From assembly GCA_022787165.1 (NCBI GenBank), contig JALFVL010000020.1:1-64000 (forward strand): a stretch of 64,000 nucleotides of DNA, given 5' to 3'. Below, in pieces: positions 31,821 through 42,289 of this stretch. The stretch's first letter is position 1. Every line of letters starts with the position of its first letter. The translations under genes and the position numbers were made by a program. The DNA is from Clostridiales bacterium (GTDB lineage Bacteria; Bacillota; Clostridia; Christensenellales; Aristaeellaceae). Under the pieces are notes generated by a model. That model was not told where the DNA came from, searched no databases, and saw only the letters and a program-made list of their open reading frames with translations.

Positions 31821-32035
31821 TGTCAACATGTCCACCTTTCTGCATTTGAGGGCACGATTTGCCGCGTCCGTAGCCTGCCGGCAGTCCAAAGGCCAGCCGC
31901 GCCCCGTTGAATATACCTTGTGATTTTATATATCGTCACGATTGAGATTATAACATTTTCGCCTCCCAAAGTCTACCTTTCCTCCCTGCTTTCGCCGTTT
32001 CTTTGGGAAATTTTCTCGCCTCCGGGCAGGCGAAA

Positions 32036-32070
32036 GGCCGCCCCGTTTCCCCGAGGAAACGAAGCGGCCC
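32036..32070 (-). terminator. Terminator hairpin downstream of the GH3 gene
   Basis: GGCCGC-CCC-GTTTCC-CCGA-GGAAAC-GAA-GCGGCC. Confidence 0.55.
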
Positions 32071-32074
32071 GGTA

Positions 32075-34216
32075 TCAGTCAAGTGTGAATTCGGTTTTGA
32101 GCAGATCCTCGTCCCGGGAGCTGTGGCCGATCATCAGCTCAAAGCGCCCCGGCTCGACGACACGCTGCTCCTGCCGGTTGACGAGCGAGAAATCCATCCG
32201 GTCAAAGGTAAAGCGCACGGTTCTTTCCTTGCCCGGCTCAAGGGCGACCTGGCAAAAGGCGATGAGCTGGCGCACGGGCGTGAGCACCGAGGAGACGCAA
32301 TCCCTGACATAGACCTGCACGGTCTCAAGGCCCGGCCGGTGACCCGTGTTGCGCACGCGCACGGAGGCGGTCAGCGTCTGCGCGTCCATCGTCAGGCCGT
32401 CATAGGCGAACGCCGTGTAGGACAGGCCTTCGCCGAAGGCGTAGAGCGGCGTCGCCGGCAGATCGCAGTAGCGGCTCTCCTGCGTGCCCCAGCGGGGATG
32501 CCAGCCCGGCAGCGCGTTGTAATAGACCGGCACCTGGCCGGAATGCCTCGGGAAGGAGACCGGCAGGCGGCCGGAGGGATTGATCTCCCCGAAGAGCGCC
32601 TCGGCGACCGCCTGACCGCCATGCGCGCCGCCGTTAAACGCGCAGACGACCGCGTTCGCGCGCGCCGCAGCGGTCGCAATCGCCAGCGGCTTGGAGGATA
32701 GCAGCACCGTGACCAGCGGGATGCCCAGCGCGAGCAGGCGCTCAAGCAGCTCCTCCTGCCGTCCGGAGAGGGCGAGGTCCGCGCGGTCCTTCGTCTCGCC
32801 GATCTGGCTGATCTCGTCGCCGACGGCCAGCACGATCAAATCGGCCCCCTCGGCCGCGCGCACGGCCGCGTCCAGGTCGTCCAGCTCGGAGGGCACCGCG
32901 CCGCAGCCGCGCGCATAGATCAGCTCCGCGCCCCGCGCGGCGCACAGCGCCTCCATGCCCTCTCGGATCGTCGTGTACGGGCGCACGGGCGCATGCTCCG
33001 GGTCGGGCAGCGGATGGGTGAAATACGTCCAGTCGCCGACCTGCGCGCGGATGTCGTCGGCGTTAGCGCCGATGAGCGCGATTCGCCGGGTCTGCGATCC
33101 GATCGGGAGCACGCCGTCGTTTTTGAGCAGCGTGACGCTCCGGCGCGCGGCCTCCAGCGCGGTCTGCTGATGGCTTGCGCAGCCGATGCAGCCCCTCTCC
33201 CCCTCCTTTTCGGGATGCTCAAGCAGCCCCATCTCCACCTTGACGCTCAGGATATGGCGGACGGCCTCGTCGAGCACGCGCTCCTCAAGCCGTCCCTCGC
33301 GCACGAGGCGGATAGCGCTCTCGTAAAACTCAAGGCTCGACATGATCATGTCGTTGCCGGCCCGCGCGGCCAGGGCGCTCGCCTCCAGCGCGTCCGCGGC
33401 GACATGCTGCTTGTCCACCAGGCTGGTCACGTTCTGCCAGTCCGTGACGACGAAGCCCTCAAAGCCCATCTCCCCGCGCAGCACGTCGCGCAGCGCATGG
33501 GCATCGGCGGTCAGCGGCGTGCCATCCAGCGAGCCGTAGGCCGTCATGAATGTCGCGCAGCGCGCGTCGACCGCTCTTTGAAACGGCGGCAGGAAGACCT
33601 CGCGCGCCTTGCGCCAGGTGATCTCCGAATCGCAGGCGTCCCGCGCGCCGACCGCCTCGCCATAGGCCAGGTAGTGCTTTGCACAGGCGAGGATGCTGTC
33701 CGGCGCGGAGAGGTCTTCCCCCTGATAACCGCGGATGAGCGCCGCGGCCAGCTCGCCCGTCAGATACGGGTCCTCGCCGAAGGTCTCATTCACGCGGCCC
33801 CAGCGCGGGTCGCGCGCCAGGCACAGCAGCGGGGAGAACGTCCAGTGCAGGCCATCCGCGGCGACCTCGCGCGCCGTCACGCGGCCCATCTGCCGCACGA
33901 GCTCCGGGTTCCACGTACAGGCGCAGGCCAGCTGCGTCGGGAAGACGGTCGCCCGGTCGTTGAGCGCGTGGCCGCGCACGGCGTCGATGCCAAAGAGCAC
34001 GGGAATGCCCAGGCGGCTCTCGCAGGCGGCGCGCTGAATCTCGCGCGCGTCGTCGCCCAGCACATGCAGAAACGAGCCCGCGCCGCGCCTTGCCCAGCGC
34101 AGTGCCTCCTCGCGGCCGACCATCGCATAAGGCACCTGCACCATCTGCGCGGCCTTCTCCTCCAGGGTCATGCGCTCGAGCAGCGCGTCGACGCGCTGCC
34201 TGACATCGGCTTTCAT
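32075..34216 (-). CDS. Beta-glucosidase, GH3 family (BglX-like)
   Basis: GLHWTFSPLLCLARDPRWGRVNETFGEDPYL, GFVVTDWQ catalytic Asp, FnIII-like C-terminus. Confidence 0.93.
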   Translation of the reverse strand: MKADVRQRVDALLERMTLEEKAAQMVQVPYAMVGREEALRWARRGAGSFLHVLGDDAREIQRAACESRLGIPVLFGIDAVRGHALNDRATVFPTQLACACTWNPELVRQMGRVTAREVAADGLHWTFSPLLCLARDPRWGRVNETFGEDPYLTGELAAALIRGYQGEDLSAPDSILACAKHYLAYGEAVGARDACDSEITWRKAREVFLPPFQRAVDARCATFMTAYGSLDGTPLTADAHALRDVLRGEMGFEGFVVTDWQNVTSLVDKQHVAADALEASALAARAGNDMIMSSLEFYESAIRLVREGRLEERVLDEAVRHILSVKVEMGLLEHPEKEGERGCIGCASHQQTALEAARRSVTLLKNDGVLPIGSQTRRIALIGANADDIRAQVGDWTYFTHPLPDPEHAPVRPYTTIREGMEALCAARGAELIYARGCGAVPSELDDLDAAVRAAEGADLIVLAVGDEISQIGETKDRADLALSGRQEELLERLLALGIPLVTVLLSSKPLAIATAAARANAVVCAFNGGAHGGQAVAEALFGEINPSGRLPVSFPRHSGQVPVYYNALPGWHPRWGTQESRYCDLPATPLYAFGEGLSYTAFAYDGLTMDAQTLTASVRVRNTGHRPGLETVQVYVRDCVSSVLTPVRQLIAFCQVALEPGKERTVRFTFDRMDFSLVNRQEQRVVEPGRFELMIGHSSRDEDLLKTEFTLD

Positions 34217-34268
34217 GGCAGCATCCTCCTTTTGCAAGGTTTCGCCCCGGCGGCGCGAAATCGCCGGG

Positions 34269-36224
34269 TCAGATCTTCGCCCCGGCGGGGCGGGTGAAGT
34301 ACGTCATGCCGCGCAGGCCCATGATCCGCAGGCTGAACGCACCCGCGCGGGCATGGAGGGTCTCACCGTTTTCTGCGGTCAGCTCCCGCGCGCCCAGCAC
34401 GTCCTCCTGCGTCAAATAGACGTCCACCGCGCGCGCGCTGCGGTTGATCAGCGTGACGGCGCAGGCGTCCTGCGCCGGCTTGCCCAGCGCATCCACGCCG
34501 CCGCTGATCGTGCGGATGACGCCAAAGACATCGTCGTCCGGCGCGATATAGGCACATTCGCCCGTGCGCAGCTCTTGATGCGCCTTGCGCATCGCGATCA
34601 GCCGGCGGTAATAGGCGAGCATCTGCCCATCCTCATGGCCCCAGGGATAGGTGCGCCGGCAGAAGGGATCGGCGCAGCCCTCCAGCGCGGCCTCGTCGGC
34701 GTAGTAGACGCAGGGCATGCCGGGCACGCTCATGAGCACGCGCAGCATCATGTGCTCGCGCAGCGTGCCGACCATGCGCTCCTCCTGGGTGAGGCTGTGG
34801 CGCGCGCGCTGGGCACGCGGAATGTCGCTGCCGTCGTTGCCGGCGAGCACGTTGAGGATGCGCGGCCTGTCGTGGCTGCCCATCAGGTTCATGAGCGCGT
34901 AGAGGAACGGCTTGGGGTAATTCTGGTTGAGCGAGGCGAGCTCGCGCGCGACGCCGCCCGCCGTGCGCCGGCCCATCAAAAAGTCGATCAGCGCCTCGCG
35001 CAGCGGGTAGTTCATGACGCTGTCGAGCGTGTCGCCCAGCACATAGGAGCGGATCTGGCCGTAGGAGACCTTGTGGCTGGCGTCCTCCCAGACCTCGCCC
35101 AGCACGGCGCAGTCCTCACTGACGGACTTGACCTCCCGGCGCAGCTCCCGAAGGAACTCCATCGGCAGCTCGTCGGCGACATCCAGCCGCCAGCCGCTGG
35201 TGCCCTGGCGCGGCCAGTGCTTGACGACGGCATCCTCGCCATTGAGAATGTAGCGCCGGTAGTCCTCGTCCATCTCCCGCACGTTGGGCAGCGTCCTGAA
35301 GCCCCACCAGCAGTCGTAGTCATCCGGCCAGCGCCGGAAGGTGAACCACTTGGCGTAGGGCGAGTCGGGGTCGCGGTAGGCGCCGACCTTCTCGCCATGC
35401 GTGCCGCGGCGGTTGAAATACACGCTGTCGTCGCCGACATGAGAGAACACGCCGTCAAGCATCACGCGGATGCCGAGCTTCTTTGCCTCCGCGCACAGCG
35501 CGCGCAGCGTCTTTTCGTCTCCGAACATCGGGTCGACGCGCATGTAGTCGCTGGTGTCGTATTTGTGGTTGGTGCGCGCCTCGAAGATCGGGTTGAAGTA
35601 GAGCACGGTCACGCCCAGGTCCCTGAGATAGGAGAGCTTCTGACGCACGCCCTCGAGGTTGCCGCCGTAGAAGTCGTTGGCGAAATTGTCGCCGTTTTCG
35701 GAGATGTTGAGGAAGGGCATCTCGTCCCATGCCTCGTGGAGCATGATGTTCTGCCCGTCCTTGGCGTGGAGAAGCGCTTCCGTCCCCTCGCCCCTGAAGA
35801 AGCGGTCAACCATGATCTGGTACATCACGCCCTCGTGCATCCAGTCGGGCGTCCTGTAATCCGGGTCATAGACGGTGATCTGGAAGCTCTCCTCGCTGCC
35901 CATTTTGCCCTCGCCGCAGCCGGTGTGATCCTCCGGCGCGCCGAGCACAAGACGACGCCCATCCAGCATCGCCTCAAATCTGTACCAATACAGGCAGGGC
36001 GTGCTGCTCACGGCGATCTGCGCCTCGTAATACTGCTTGCCGCCGCGCATGCCAAGCGGCCGCATCGGAAAGCGATGCTCCTCGCCGTCCCAGACGCGCA
36101 GCTCGACGCGCTGGAGCTCCTCCTTGCCCACGGCGGAAAGCCGCAGACGCACCTGCGCGCCTGCGGGCAGCGCGCCCTGCGGGTAGCGGTCAAAGGGTTT
36201 CAGGGTATTATGCTCAAAAACCAT
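34269..36224 (-). CDS. GH13 alpha-glycosidase (neopullulanase/cyclomaltodextrinase-like)
   Basis: VMYQIMVDRFFRG, GWRLDVADE, LGEVWED, MGSHDRPR. Confidence 0.92.
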   Translation of the reverse strand: MVFEHNTLKPFDRYPQGALPAGAQVRLRLSAVGKEELQRVELRVWDGEEHRFPMRPLGMRGGKQYYEAQIAVSSTPCLYWYRFEAMLDGRRLVLGAPEDHTGCGEGKMGSEESFQITVYDPDYRTPDWMHEGVMYQIMVDRFFRGEGTEALLHAKDGQNIMLHEAWDEMPFLNISENGDNFANDFYGGNLEGVRQKLSYLRDLGVTVLYFNPIFEARTNHKYDTSDYMRVDPMFGDEKTLRALCAEAKKLGIRVMLDGVFSHVGDDSVYFNRRGTHGEKVGAYRDPDSPYAKWFTFRRWPDDYDCWWGFRTLPNVREMDEDYRRYILNGEDAVVKHWPRQGTSGWRLDVADELPMEFLRELRREVKSVSEDCAVLGEVWEDASHKVSYGQIRSYVLGDTLDSVMNYPLREALIDFLMGRRTAGGVARELASLNQNYPKPFLYALMNLMGSHDRPRILNVLAGNDGSDIPRAQRARHSLTQEERMVGTLREHMMLRVLMSVPGMPCVYYADEAALEGCADPFCRRTYPWGHEDGQMLAYYRRLIAMRKAHQELRTGECAYIAPDDDVFGVIRTISGGVDALGKPAQDACAVTLINRSARAVDVYLTQEDVLGARELTAENGETLHARAGAFSLRIMGLRGMTYFTRPAGAKI

Positions 36225-36290
36225 GGCTCAGCGCTCCATCCTTTGGGTGTGTTTTCAAGGGCCGTACAGCATCGTTCCCCGTCCGGCACA

Positions 36291-36330
36291 ATCCCTTTTA
36301 TTGTAATGGATTTTCTGGGGAATGTCAAAC
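36291..36330 (-). promoter_or_regulatory. Putative promoter of the GH13/GH3 genes
   Basis: Minus strand TTGACA-17-TACAAT. Confidence 0.6.
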
Positions 36331-36475
36331 CCGTACAAACGCTGCGGACGCAAGAGTTCACATTTTTGTCTCATTCCCATTGCTTCTGCGCAACATCTGT
36401 GCTCTATAATGGAGGAAGCAAAGCGCAAAAGCCTTTTGCGCCCGTTCTCCACATCCGGCCAAAGGAGGGCCGCCG

Positions 36476-37063
36476 ATGAAACCCATCCCTTTCACGCTGT
36501 GCGCAGCCGCCATGCTCGCAGCGGTGTTTCTTCTCTTCCCGGGCTCGCAGTCCGAGCTGCGCAGCGCCCAGTCGCCAGGCGCCGGAGTCTCCGTTTCTGC
36601 CGCGCAGACGGCGAAGGCCTCCTCCGATGAGCCTGCGCATACGACGCCGCTCTTTCCATCGCTCTCCCCCGCCTCCGTCACGGCGCTCTCCGTCACGGCG
36701 GACGACCGCCGCTTTGAGTTTCTCTGCGACGGGGAGGCGGTCAGCGTCAACGGCCAGATGGCCGACGGCGAGGTCTTTTTGACGCTGCTTGATCAGATTC
36801 TGACGCTGCCCGTCGCGGCCTGCGCCGCCTTCTCCCCGGAGGAGGGCAGCGCAATGCTCACGCTCGTGCTGACCGCCGCCGGTCACGACAATACGGTTCG
36901 CTTCTACGAGGGCAGCTCGCAGGAAACGGCCCGCGTCCTCGCCGGGACGCCGGAGGAGCCGGTCTACGGCGTCACCAAGGCCTGGCGTATCGGCACGCTG
37001 CTGCTCGTGTGCGACGGCACGCGCATTCAGGACGAGAGCGGCAACGAGACGCCTGCGAACTAG
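36476..37063 (+). CDS. Hypothetical secreted/anchored protein
   Basis: Signal-like N-terminus MKPIPFTLCAAAMLAAVFLLF; RBS aaaggagg upstream; isolated. Confidence 0.6.
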   Translation: MKPIPFTLCAAAMLAAVFLLFPGSQSELRSAQSPGAGVSVSAAQTAKASSDEPAHTTPLFPSLSPASVTALSVTADDRRFEFLCDGEAVSVNGQMADGEVFLTLLDQILTLPVAACAAFSPEEGSAMLTLVLTAAGHDNTVRFYEGSSQETARVLAGTPEEPVYGVTKAWRIGTLLLVCDGTRIQDESGNETPAN

Positions 37064-37124
37064 CCCCGCTGGCGCCGGGGCCGCCTCTGAAGCCCTATGC
37101 TTTCCAATGACCTGCCAAAATATC

Positions 37125-37152
37125 AGCGCCCGCCGGTTTTCCGGCGGGCGCT
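37125..37152. terminator. Bidirectional terminator between convergent genes
   Basis: AGCGCCCGCCGG-TTTT-CCGGCGGGCGCT. Confidence 0.75.
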
Positions 37153-37179
37153 TTGACGCTGCTGTATGGGGAAGCCCGC

Positions 37180-37959
37180 TCAATCCTCCCGATGGCTGAG
37201 GGACTGGAGGAAGTCCCGCGCGCGCTGGGTCTGCGGGCGCGTAAAGAACGCCTCCGGCGTGCTTTCCTCCAGGATGCTGCCGTTGTCCATGAAGATCACG
37301 CGGTCGGCGACGCGGCGGGCGAAGTTCATCTCGTGCGTGACGATGACCATCGTCATGCCGTCGCGGGCGAGCTCGGTCATGATGTCGAGCACCTCGCCGA
37401 TCATCTCCGGGTCAAGCGCGCTCGTCGGCTCGTCAAAGAGAATCGCCTTGGGATGCATCGCCAGCGCGCGGGCAATGGCGACGCGCTGCTGCTGGCCGCC
37501 GGAGAGCTGCGCGGGCACCTTGGCGGCCTGGCTGTCCACGCCGACGCGGCGCAGCAGCCGCATGGCCTCCTCCTGCGCCTCCTTCTTCGGCTTATGCAGC
37601 ACGTCGATGGGCGCGATGGTGACGTTGTCCAGGATGGTCTTGTGCGCAAAGAGGTTGAAGGACTGGAAGACCATGCCGATCTGCGAGCGCAGCCCGGCGA
37701 GCTTCTTCCCCTCCTGCGGCATGGGGACGCCGTCGATGATGATCTCGCCCGCGTCGATCGTCTCCAGCCGGTTCATCGTGCGGCAGAGCGTCGACTTGCC
37801 CGAGCCCGACGGCCCGATGATCACGACGACCTCGCCCTTGTGAACGCTCAGGCTGACGTCCTTGAGGACGTGCAGCGCGCCGAAGTGCTTGTCGACGTGC
37901 CTGAGCTCGATGACGGGAACCGCGCCCCCGGCGCGGCATTCGCTGTTTTCCTGTGCCAT
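37180..37959 (-). CDS. Amino acid ABC transporter ATP-binding protein
   Basis: [45 protein letters not shown]. Confidence 0.93.
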   Translation of the reverse strand: MAQENSECRAGGAVPVIELRHVDKHFGALHVLKDVSLSVHKGEVVVIIGPSGSGKSTLCRTMNRLETIDAGEIIIDGVPMPQEGKKLAGLRSQIGMVFQSFNLFAHKTILDNVTIAPIDVLHKPKKEAQEEAMRLLRRVGVDSQAAKVPAQLSGGQQQRVAIARALAMHPKAILFDEPTSALDPEMIGEVLDIMTELARDGMTMVIVTHEMNFARRVADRVIFMDNGSILEESTPEAFFTRPQTQRARDFLQSLSHRED

Positions 37960-37964
37960 GGCGG

Positions 37965-38642
37965 TTATCTGCTCCTTCCTGCGGCGCGCCGCGCGCCGGC
38001 ATCCTGACGCCGCGCGACCGCGACGGATATCCTGTTGAGCGCGTAGTTGATGAGGATGTAGATCACAGCCGTCACCAGATACACGGAGAGAAGCGCGTCG
38101 TAATTGCTGATCAGCACGCGTGCGTTCTGCATCAGATCCGCATAGTTGACGACGTAGGCGAACGTCGTGTCCTTGAGCACGATGACCAGCTCGGAGATCA
38201 TCGCAGGCACGACGTAGCGCAGCGCCTGCGGAAAGACGATCTTGAAGAACACGCTGCTCTCGCGCATGCCCAGCGAGCGCGCCGCCTCGATCTGCCCGGC
38301 GGCGATGGTGTTCATGCCGGCCATCAGGTATTCGGAGCAGAACGCGGCGGGAATCAGCGAGGTCGCAATCAGCACGCAGGCGTAATACGACCAGACGAGC
38401 CGCAGATACGGCAGCGCGTAGACGAGGAGGATGAGCAGTGCCGCGCCGGGAATGTTGCGAAAGAGCTGCACATAGAAGTCGCCCGCGAGCTGCAGCGGCC
38501 TGATCGGGCAGATCCGCATGACGGTGATGAGAACGCCCACGGCGAACGCGATGACGAACGCGCAGGCCGTCAGCTTCCACGTCGTCAGCAGCGCCAGGAC
38601 ATATTTGTCCCCGAATTGCTCAAGGAGCTGGGAAATGGTCAT
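37965..38642 (-). CDS. Amino acid ABC transporter permease
   Basis: HisM/GlnP-type permease; [26 protein letters not shown]. Confidence 0.92.
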   Translation of the reverse strand: MTISQLLEQFGDKYVLALLTTWKLTACAFVIAFAVGVLITVMRICPIRPLQLAGDFYVQLFRNIPGAALLILLVYALPYLRLVWSYYACVLIATSLIPAAFCSEYLMAGMNTIAAGQIEAARSLGMRESSVFFKIVFPQALRYVVPAMISELVIVLKDTTFAYVVNYADLMQNARVLISNYDALLSVYLVTAVIYILINYALNRISVAVARRQDAGARRAAGRSR

Positions 38643-38690
38643 AGCATTCCTCCTGTAAAGAGTACCGTTTGCCGCCACAGATACGAAACC

Positions 38691-38722
38691 GGGCTCTCAG
38701 GGCGAAACGCCCCGAGAGCCCC
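38691..38722 (-). other. Intergenic stem-loop between binding-protein and permease genes
   Basis: GGGCTCTC-A-GGGCG-AAA-CGCCC-C-GAGAGCCC. Confidence 0.7.
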
Positions 38723-38746
38723 GGGAAAGGTGCGCAATATCGAAGG

Positions 38747-39670
38747 TCACTCGCCGATCGCGGGGGCCTGCGGCGCGGTCTCGATGCCGGTGCGGTCGCC
38801 CAGGCTGATCTGCCACAGGCGGGCCCAGGTGCCATCCTCCACGACTTTGGTCAGGAAGGCGTTGACGAACGCGACGCCGTCGGAATTGAGCGGCAGGCCG
38901 ATGCCGTAGTTGTCCTCCGGGCCGAAGACGTCGCCGGCGATCTCATAGACGCTCGGATTCTTGACGATGGCGTTGAGCAGCAGCGTGTAGTCGGTGACAT
39001 AGGCGTCCACGCGGCCCTGCTCCAGCGCGGTGCGGGCCTCGATGTCGGTCGCGAACTCCTGCACAACGGCCTCGGGCGCATACTCGGCGAGGATGGCCGG
39101 GCCGGTGGAGCCGGACTGGGTCGCCACGAGCTTGCCGGCGAGGCTGTCAACACCGGTGACCTCCGTGTTGCCGGCCTTCACGAGCACGGCCTGACGAGAG
39201 GTGTAGTACGGGCCGGCGAAGGAGATGACCTCCTGACGGGACGGCGTGATGGAATAGGTCGCGAAGACCGCGTCCACCTGGCCGCTCTGCAGAACGGACT
39301 CGCGGGTGCTGGAGTCGACCTGGGTCAGCTCGAACTTCGTCTCGTCGCCCAGAATGTAGCGCGCCAGCAGCTGATACAGGCCCGCATCAAAGCCGCGCAG
39401 GCCGTCGTCCGTCTCGTCGAGCTGGCTGAAGAGGAACGAGGTACGGGTGCCGCCCACGCGCAGCACGCCGGCCTCCTTGACGGCCGTCGCCCAGGCGCTG
39501 CCCGCGATGTCGGCCTCATCGGCGACGGGGCCGCTCGCGATCAGCGCGTCAAACGCTTCCTTGTCGATGGCGACCGCCGCCGCGGCGTCATCCGCCAGCG
39601 CGAGCGCCGCCGCGCTCACGACGAGAAGCATGGTCAGCAGAAATGCCAGAGTCTTCTTGTACGCTTTCAT
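38747..39670 (-). CDS. Polar amino acid ABC transporter substrate-binding protein
   Basis: Signal peptide; VLRVGGTRTSFLF...GFDAGLYQLLARYILG, PSRQEVISFAGPYYTSRQAVL. Confidence 0.92.
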   Translation of the reverse strand: MKAYKKTLAFLLTMLLVVSAAALALADDAAAAVAIDKEAFDALIASGPVADEADIAGSAWATAVKEAGVLRVGGTRTSFLFSQLDETDDGLRGFDAGLYQLLARYILGDETKFELTQVDSSTRESVLQSGQVDAVFATYSITPSRQEVISFAGPYYTSRQAVLVKAGNTEVTGVDSLAGKLVATQSGSTGPAILAEYAPEAVVQEFATDIEARTALEQGRVDAYVTDYTLLLNAIVKNPSVYEIAGDVFGPEDNYGIGLPLNSDGVAFVNAFLTKVVEDGTWARLWQISLGDRTGIETAPQAPAIGE

Positions 39671-40207
39671 GAAAAATTCCTCCCTGTCAAATTCATTGGT
39701 GGCCCGAAGCGCCTCTCCCCCGTCCGGGGCGGGCAGCTTCAGCCCAGACTTCCTCGCGCATGGTCTTTCGCCGCAAATCGCGGCAAAAAACCGGGGGTCC
39801 TGTCGGGCTCCCGGGCAAAGGCTATAAAGAGACCCCGCATTTCAGGCGTCTCTGACAGGCGCGCCGCTTGCCGCGCCCGGCCGCATCACAAGCCCGGGAG
39901 AAAAGCATTCGACAACAGCACGGCAGGGAGCCGCGAGCCGCCATCACGCGCATCGTCATGTTTCCTGCCTCCCTTCTCCCGGCATCATCGCTTCAGCCGA
40001 TGGCGTTATTGCATCCCAGTTTCCCTAGTTTGTCAATGGGAATTGGGGAAATTTTTGCTTTTTCTCCGGACGGGCCCGGTTTTCTGGCGGAGAGAATCCC
40101 CCGATGGGGCTGCAAGGCGCAAGCGGGCTGTTTCCTTTTTTCCCAAAATGCGGTATACTTTTGCGCACAGCGGGCACATGCTGCGATGCAGGAAAGGAGG
40201 CGGCGTC

Positions 40208-41581
40208 ATGCAGGACAAAAACAGGGAGATGGCCCGAAGGATTGCCGCAGAGGTCGCCCGGCAGGGGGGCCGCGTCTACTATGTGGGCGGTCTGGTGCGC
40301 GACCGGCTGCTGGGCCGGGAAAGCAAGGACATCGACATCGAGGTTCACGGCGTGACGCCGCAGGCGCTTTGCGCCATTCTGGACAGCCTCGGGGAGCGCA
40401 CGCAGATGGGCGCGAGCTTCGGCGTCTACGGCCTGCGGCACTACGAGCTGGACATCGCCATGCCGCGTCTGGAGTCGGCGACCGGCCGGGGCCACAAGGA
40501 TTTTGAAATTGACACTGATCCCTTTCTGGGCGTCTTCAAGGCCGCGCAGCGCCGGGACTTCACCGTCAACGCGATGATGGAGGACGTGCTGACCGGGGAG
40601 ATCGTCGATTCCTTTGGCGGTCTGGCGGATCTGAAGGCGGGCATTCTGCGCCACGTCAGCGCGCAGAGCTTCCCGGAGGATCCGCTCCGGGTGCTGCGCG
40701 CGGCGCAGTTCGCGGCCCGCTTCGGCTTCACCGTGGCCAGCGAGACCGTCGCCCTCTGCCGGACGATGGATCTGACGGCGCTTGCCGGGGAGCGCGTCTT
40801 CGGCGAGCTGCGAAAGGCGCTGCTCAAGGCGCCAGAGCCGTCGGTGTTCTTTGAGACGCTTCGGGAGATGGATCAGCTGCACGCCTTCTTCCCGGAGGTG
40901 GAGGCGCTCATTGGCGTCAGGCAGGAGCCCCGGTTCCACCCCGAGGGCGACGTCTTTACCCACACGATGCTGGTGCTTAACGCCGCAGCGGCGCTGCGGG
41001 AGCAGGCGCGCGAGCCGCTTTCCTTCATGCTCAGCGCGTTATGCCACGATTTCGGCAAGGTCGGCACCACCTCCGTGATCGACGGGCGGATCCGCTCCTT
41101 CGGGCACGAGGAGGCGGGCGTCCCGCTGGCGGAGCGCTTCCTCGCCCGGCTCACAAGCGAGGCAAGGCTGCGGCGCCATGTATGCGGCATGGTGCGTCTG
41201 CACATGCGCCCGCGCGCGCTCTACCGCCAGCAGGCCGGGGAAAAGGCGCTCTGCCGCCTCTTCGACGCCAGCGAATGTCCGGAGGACTTGCTTCTGCTCA
41301 GCCGGGCGGACTGTCTGGGCAGGGCGCAATGCGCGGACGACGGGGCCGCAGAGCAGGCCCTGCGCGCGGGGCTTGCGCGCTATCGCGAGCTGATGGCCCG
41401 CCCGCATGTGACGGGCGCGGATCTGGTGGCGGCGGGCTTTACGCCGGGCCCGGATTTCGGCGAGGCGCTGGCCCTGGCCCACAAGCTGCGCCTGGCAGGC
41501 GTCACCCGGGAGGACGCCCTGCGCCAGACAACCGCCTTCCTTCGCCGGCGGCCCGAGGCCGCGCGTCAGCCCCTGCCATGA
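40208..41581 (+). CDS. CCA tRNA nucleotidyltransferase / poly(A) polymerase family with HD domain
   Basis: VYYVGGLVRDRLLGRESKDIDIEV, RRDFTVNAMM, DPLRVLRAAQFAARFGF; HD domain. Confidence 0.92.
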   Translation: MQDKNREMARRIAAEVARQGGRVYYVGGLVRDRLLGRESKDIDIEVHGVTPQALCAILDSLGERTQMGASFGVYGLRHYELDIAMPRLESATGRGHKDFEIDTDPFLGVFKAAQRRDFTVNAMMEDVLTGEIVDSFGGLADLKAGILRHVSAQSFPEDPLRVLRAAQFAARFGFTVASETVALCRTMDLTALAGERVFGELRKALLKAPEPSVFFETLREMDQLHAFFPEVEALIGVRQEPRFHPEGDVFTHTMLVLNAAAALREQAREPLSFMLSALCHDFGKVGTTSVIDGRIRSFGHEEAGVPLAERFLARLTSEARLRRHVCGMVRLHMRPRALYRQQAGEKALCRLFDASECPEDLLLLSRADCLGRAQCADDGAAEQALRAGLARYRELMARPHVTGADLVAAGFTPGPDFGEALALAHKLRLAGVTREDALRQTTAFLRRRPEAARQPLP

Positions 41582-42210
41582 TAATCCTCGTCGATGCGCC
41601 GCTTCCATTCGCGCCCGAGGGGCTGACTGCTGCGCACGGCTGTGATGGCGTCGCCGAGCACCTCGTAATTGAGCGCGGTGCCCTCGTGGTCGCTGCGGTA
41701 GTTGACGGCACGGTCCTCGCTGATGCCGAAGCACCCGGCGGTTCCGATGGCATCGATGTTCGCGCCGAGGAAGAGGAATTCCCAGCCGAAGCAGCGCTTC
41801 TGCCGCTCGATCATCCGCCGGACGTCCCCGTCGGTATAGCGGCGGCTCGCGTTCTCCATGCCGTCCGTCGTGATGACGAACAGCGTATGCTCCGGGCGGT
41901 CCTCCTCACGCGCGTATTTCTGCACGTTTCCGATGTGGTGAATCGCGCCGCCCAGGGCGTCCAGCAGCGCCGTACAGCCTCCGACGGTATACTGCCGCCG
42001 GGTCATCGGCGCGACGTGCCGCAGATCGACGCGGTCATGGATGACCTCGCTGCGGTTGTCAAAGAGCACGGTGGAGACCAGCGCCTCGCCGCCCTCCTCC
42101 CGCTGACGTTCAAGCATCGCGTTGAAGCCGCCGATGGTGTCCGCCTCCAGCCCGCCCATCGAGCCGCTGCGATCAAGGATGAAAACCAGCTCTGTCAGAT
42201 TCTTCTTCAT
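41566..42210 (-). CDS. von Willebrand factor A domain protein
   Basis: ELVFILDRSGSMGGLE (MIDAS DxSxS), VITTDGMENAS. Confidence 0.9.
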   Translation of the reverse strand: MKKNLTELVFILDRSGSMGGLEADTIGGFNAMLERQREEGGEALVSTVLFDNRSEVIHDRVDLRHVAPMTRRQYTVGGCTALLDALGGAIHHIGNVQKYAREEDRPEHTLFVITTDGMENASRRYTDGDVRRMIERQKRCFGWEFLFLGANIDAIGTAGCFGISEDRAVNYRSDHEGTALNYEVLGDAITAVRSSQPLGREWKRRIDEDYHGRG

Positions 42211-42213
42211 GGA

Positions 42214-42267
42214 AAATGCCTCCTTGTCTTTGGTTGGCCACAGTTTACCAAAGACAGGGAGGCATTT
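42214..42267 (-). promoter_or_regulatory. 21-bp inverted repeat that sequesters the vWA gene Shine-Dalgarno
   Basis: AAATGCCTCCTTGTCTTTGGT - 12 nt - ACCAAAGACAGGGAGGCATTT (20/21 paired); minus strand AAGGAGG precedes ATG 42210. Confidence 0.8.
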
Positions 42268-42289
42268 GGTCGCCCGGCAGGCGACAAAT

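Noticed and set aside
34170-36479. 769-aa plus ORF antisense to the GH13 gene, with similar cases at 46284-48653 and 59507-61450
   Set aside because: Composition typical of antisense frames in GC-rich genes; opposite strand has full conserved domains.
38669-41581. 970-aa plus-strand ORF
   Set aside because: Read-through: only 40208-41581 is the CCA-adding enzyme; upstream part is antisense to a clear substrate-binding protein gene.
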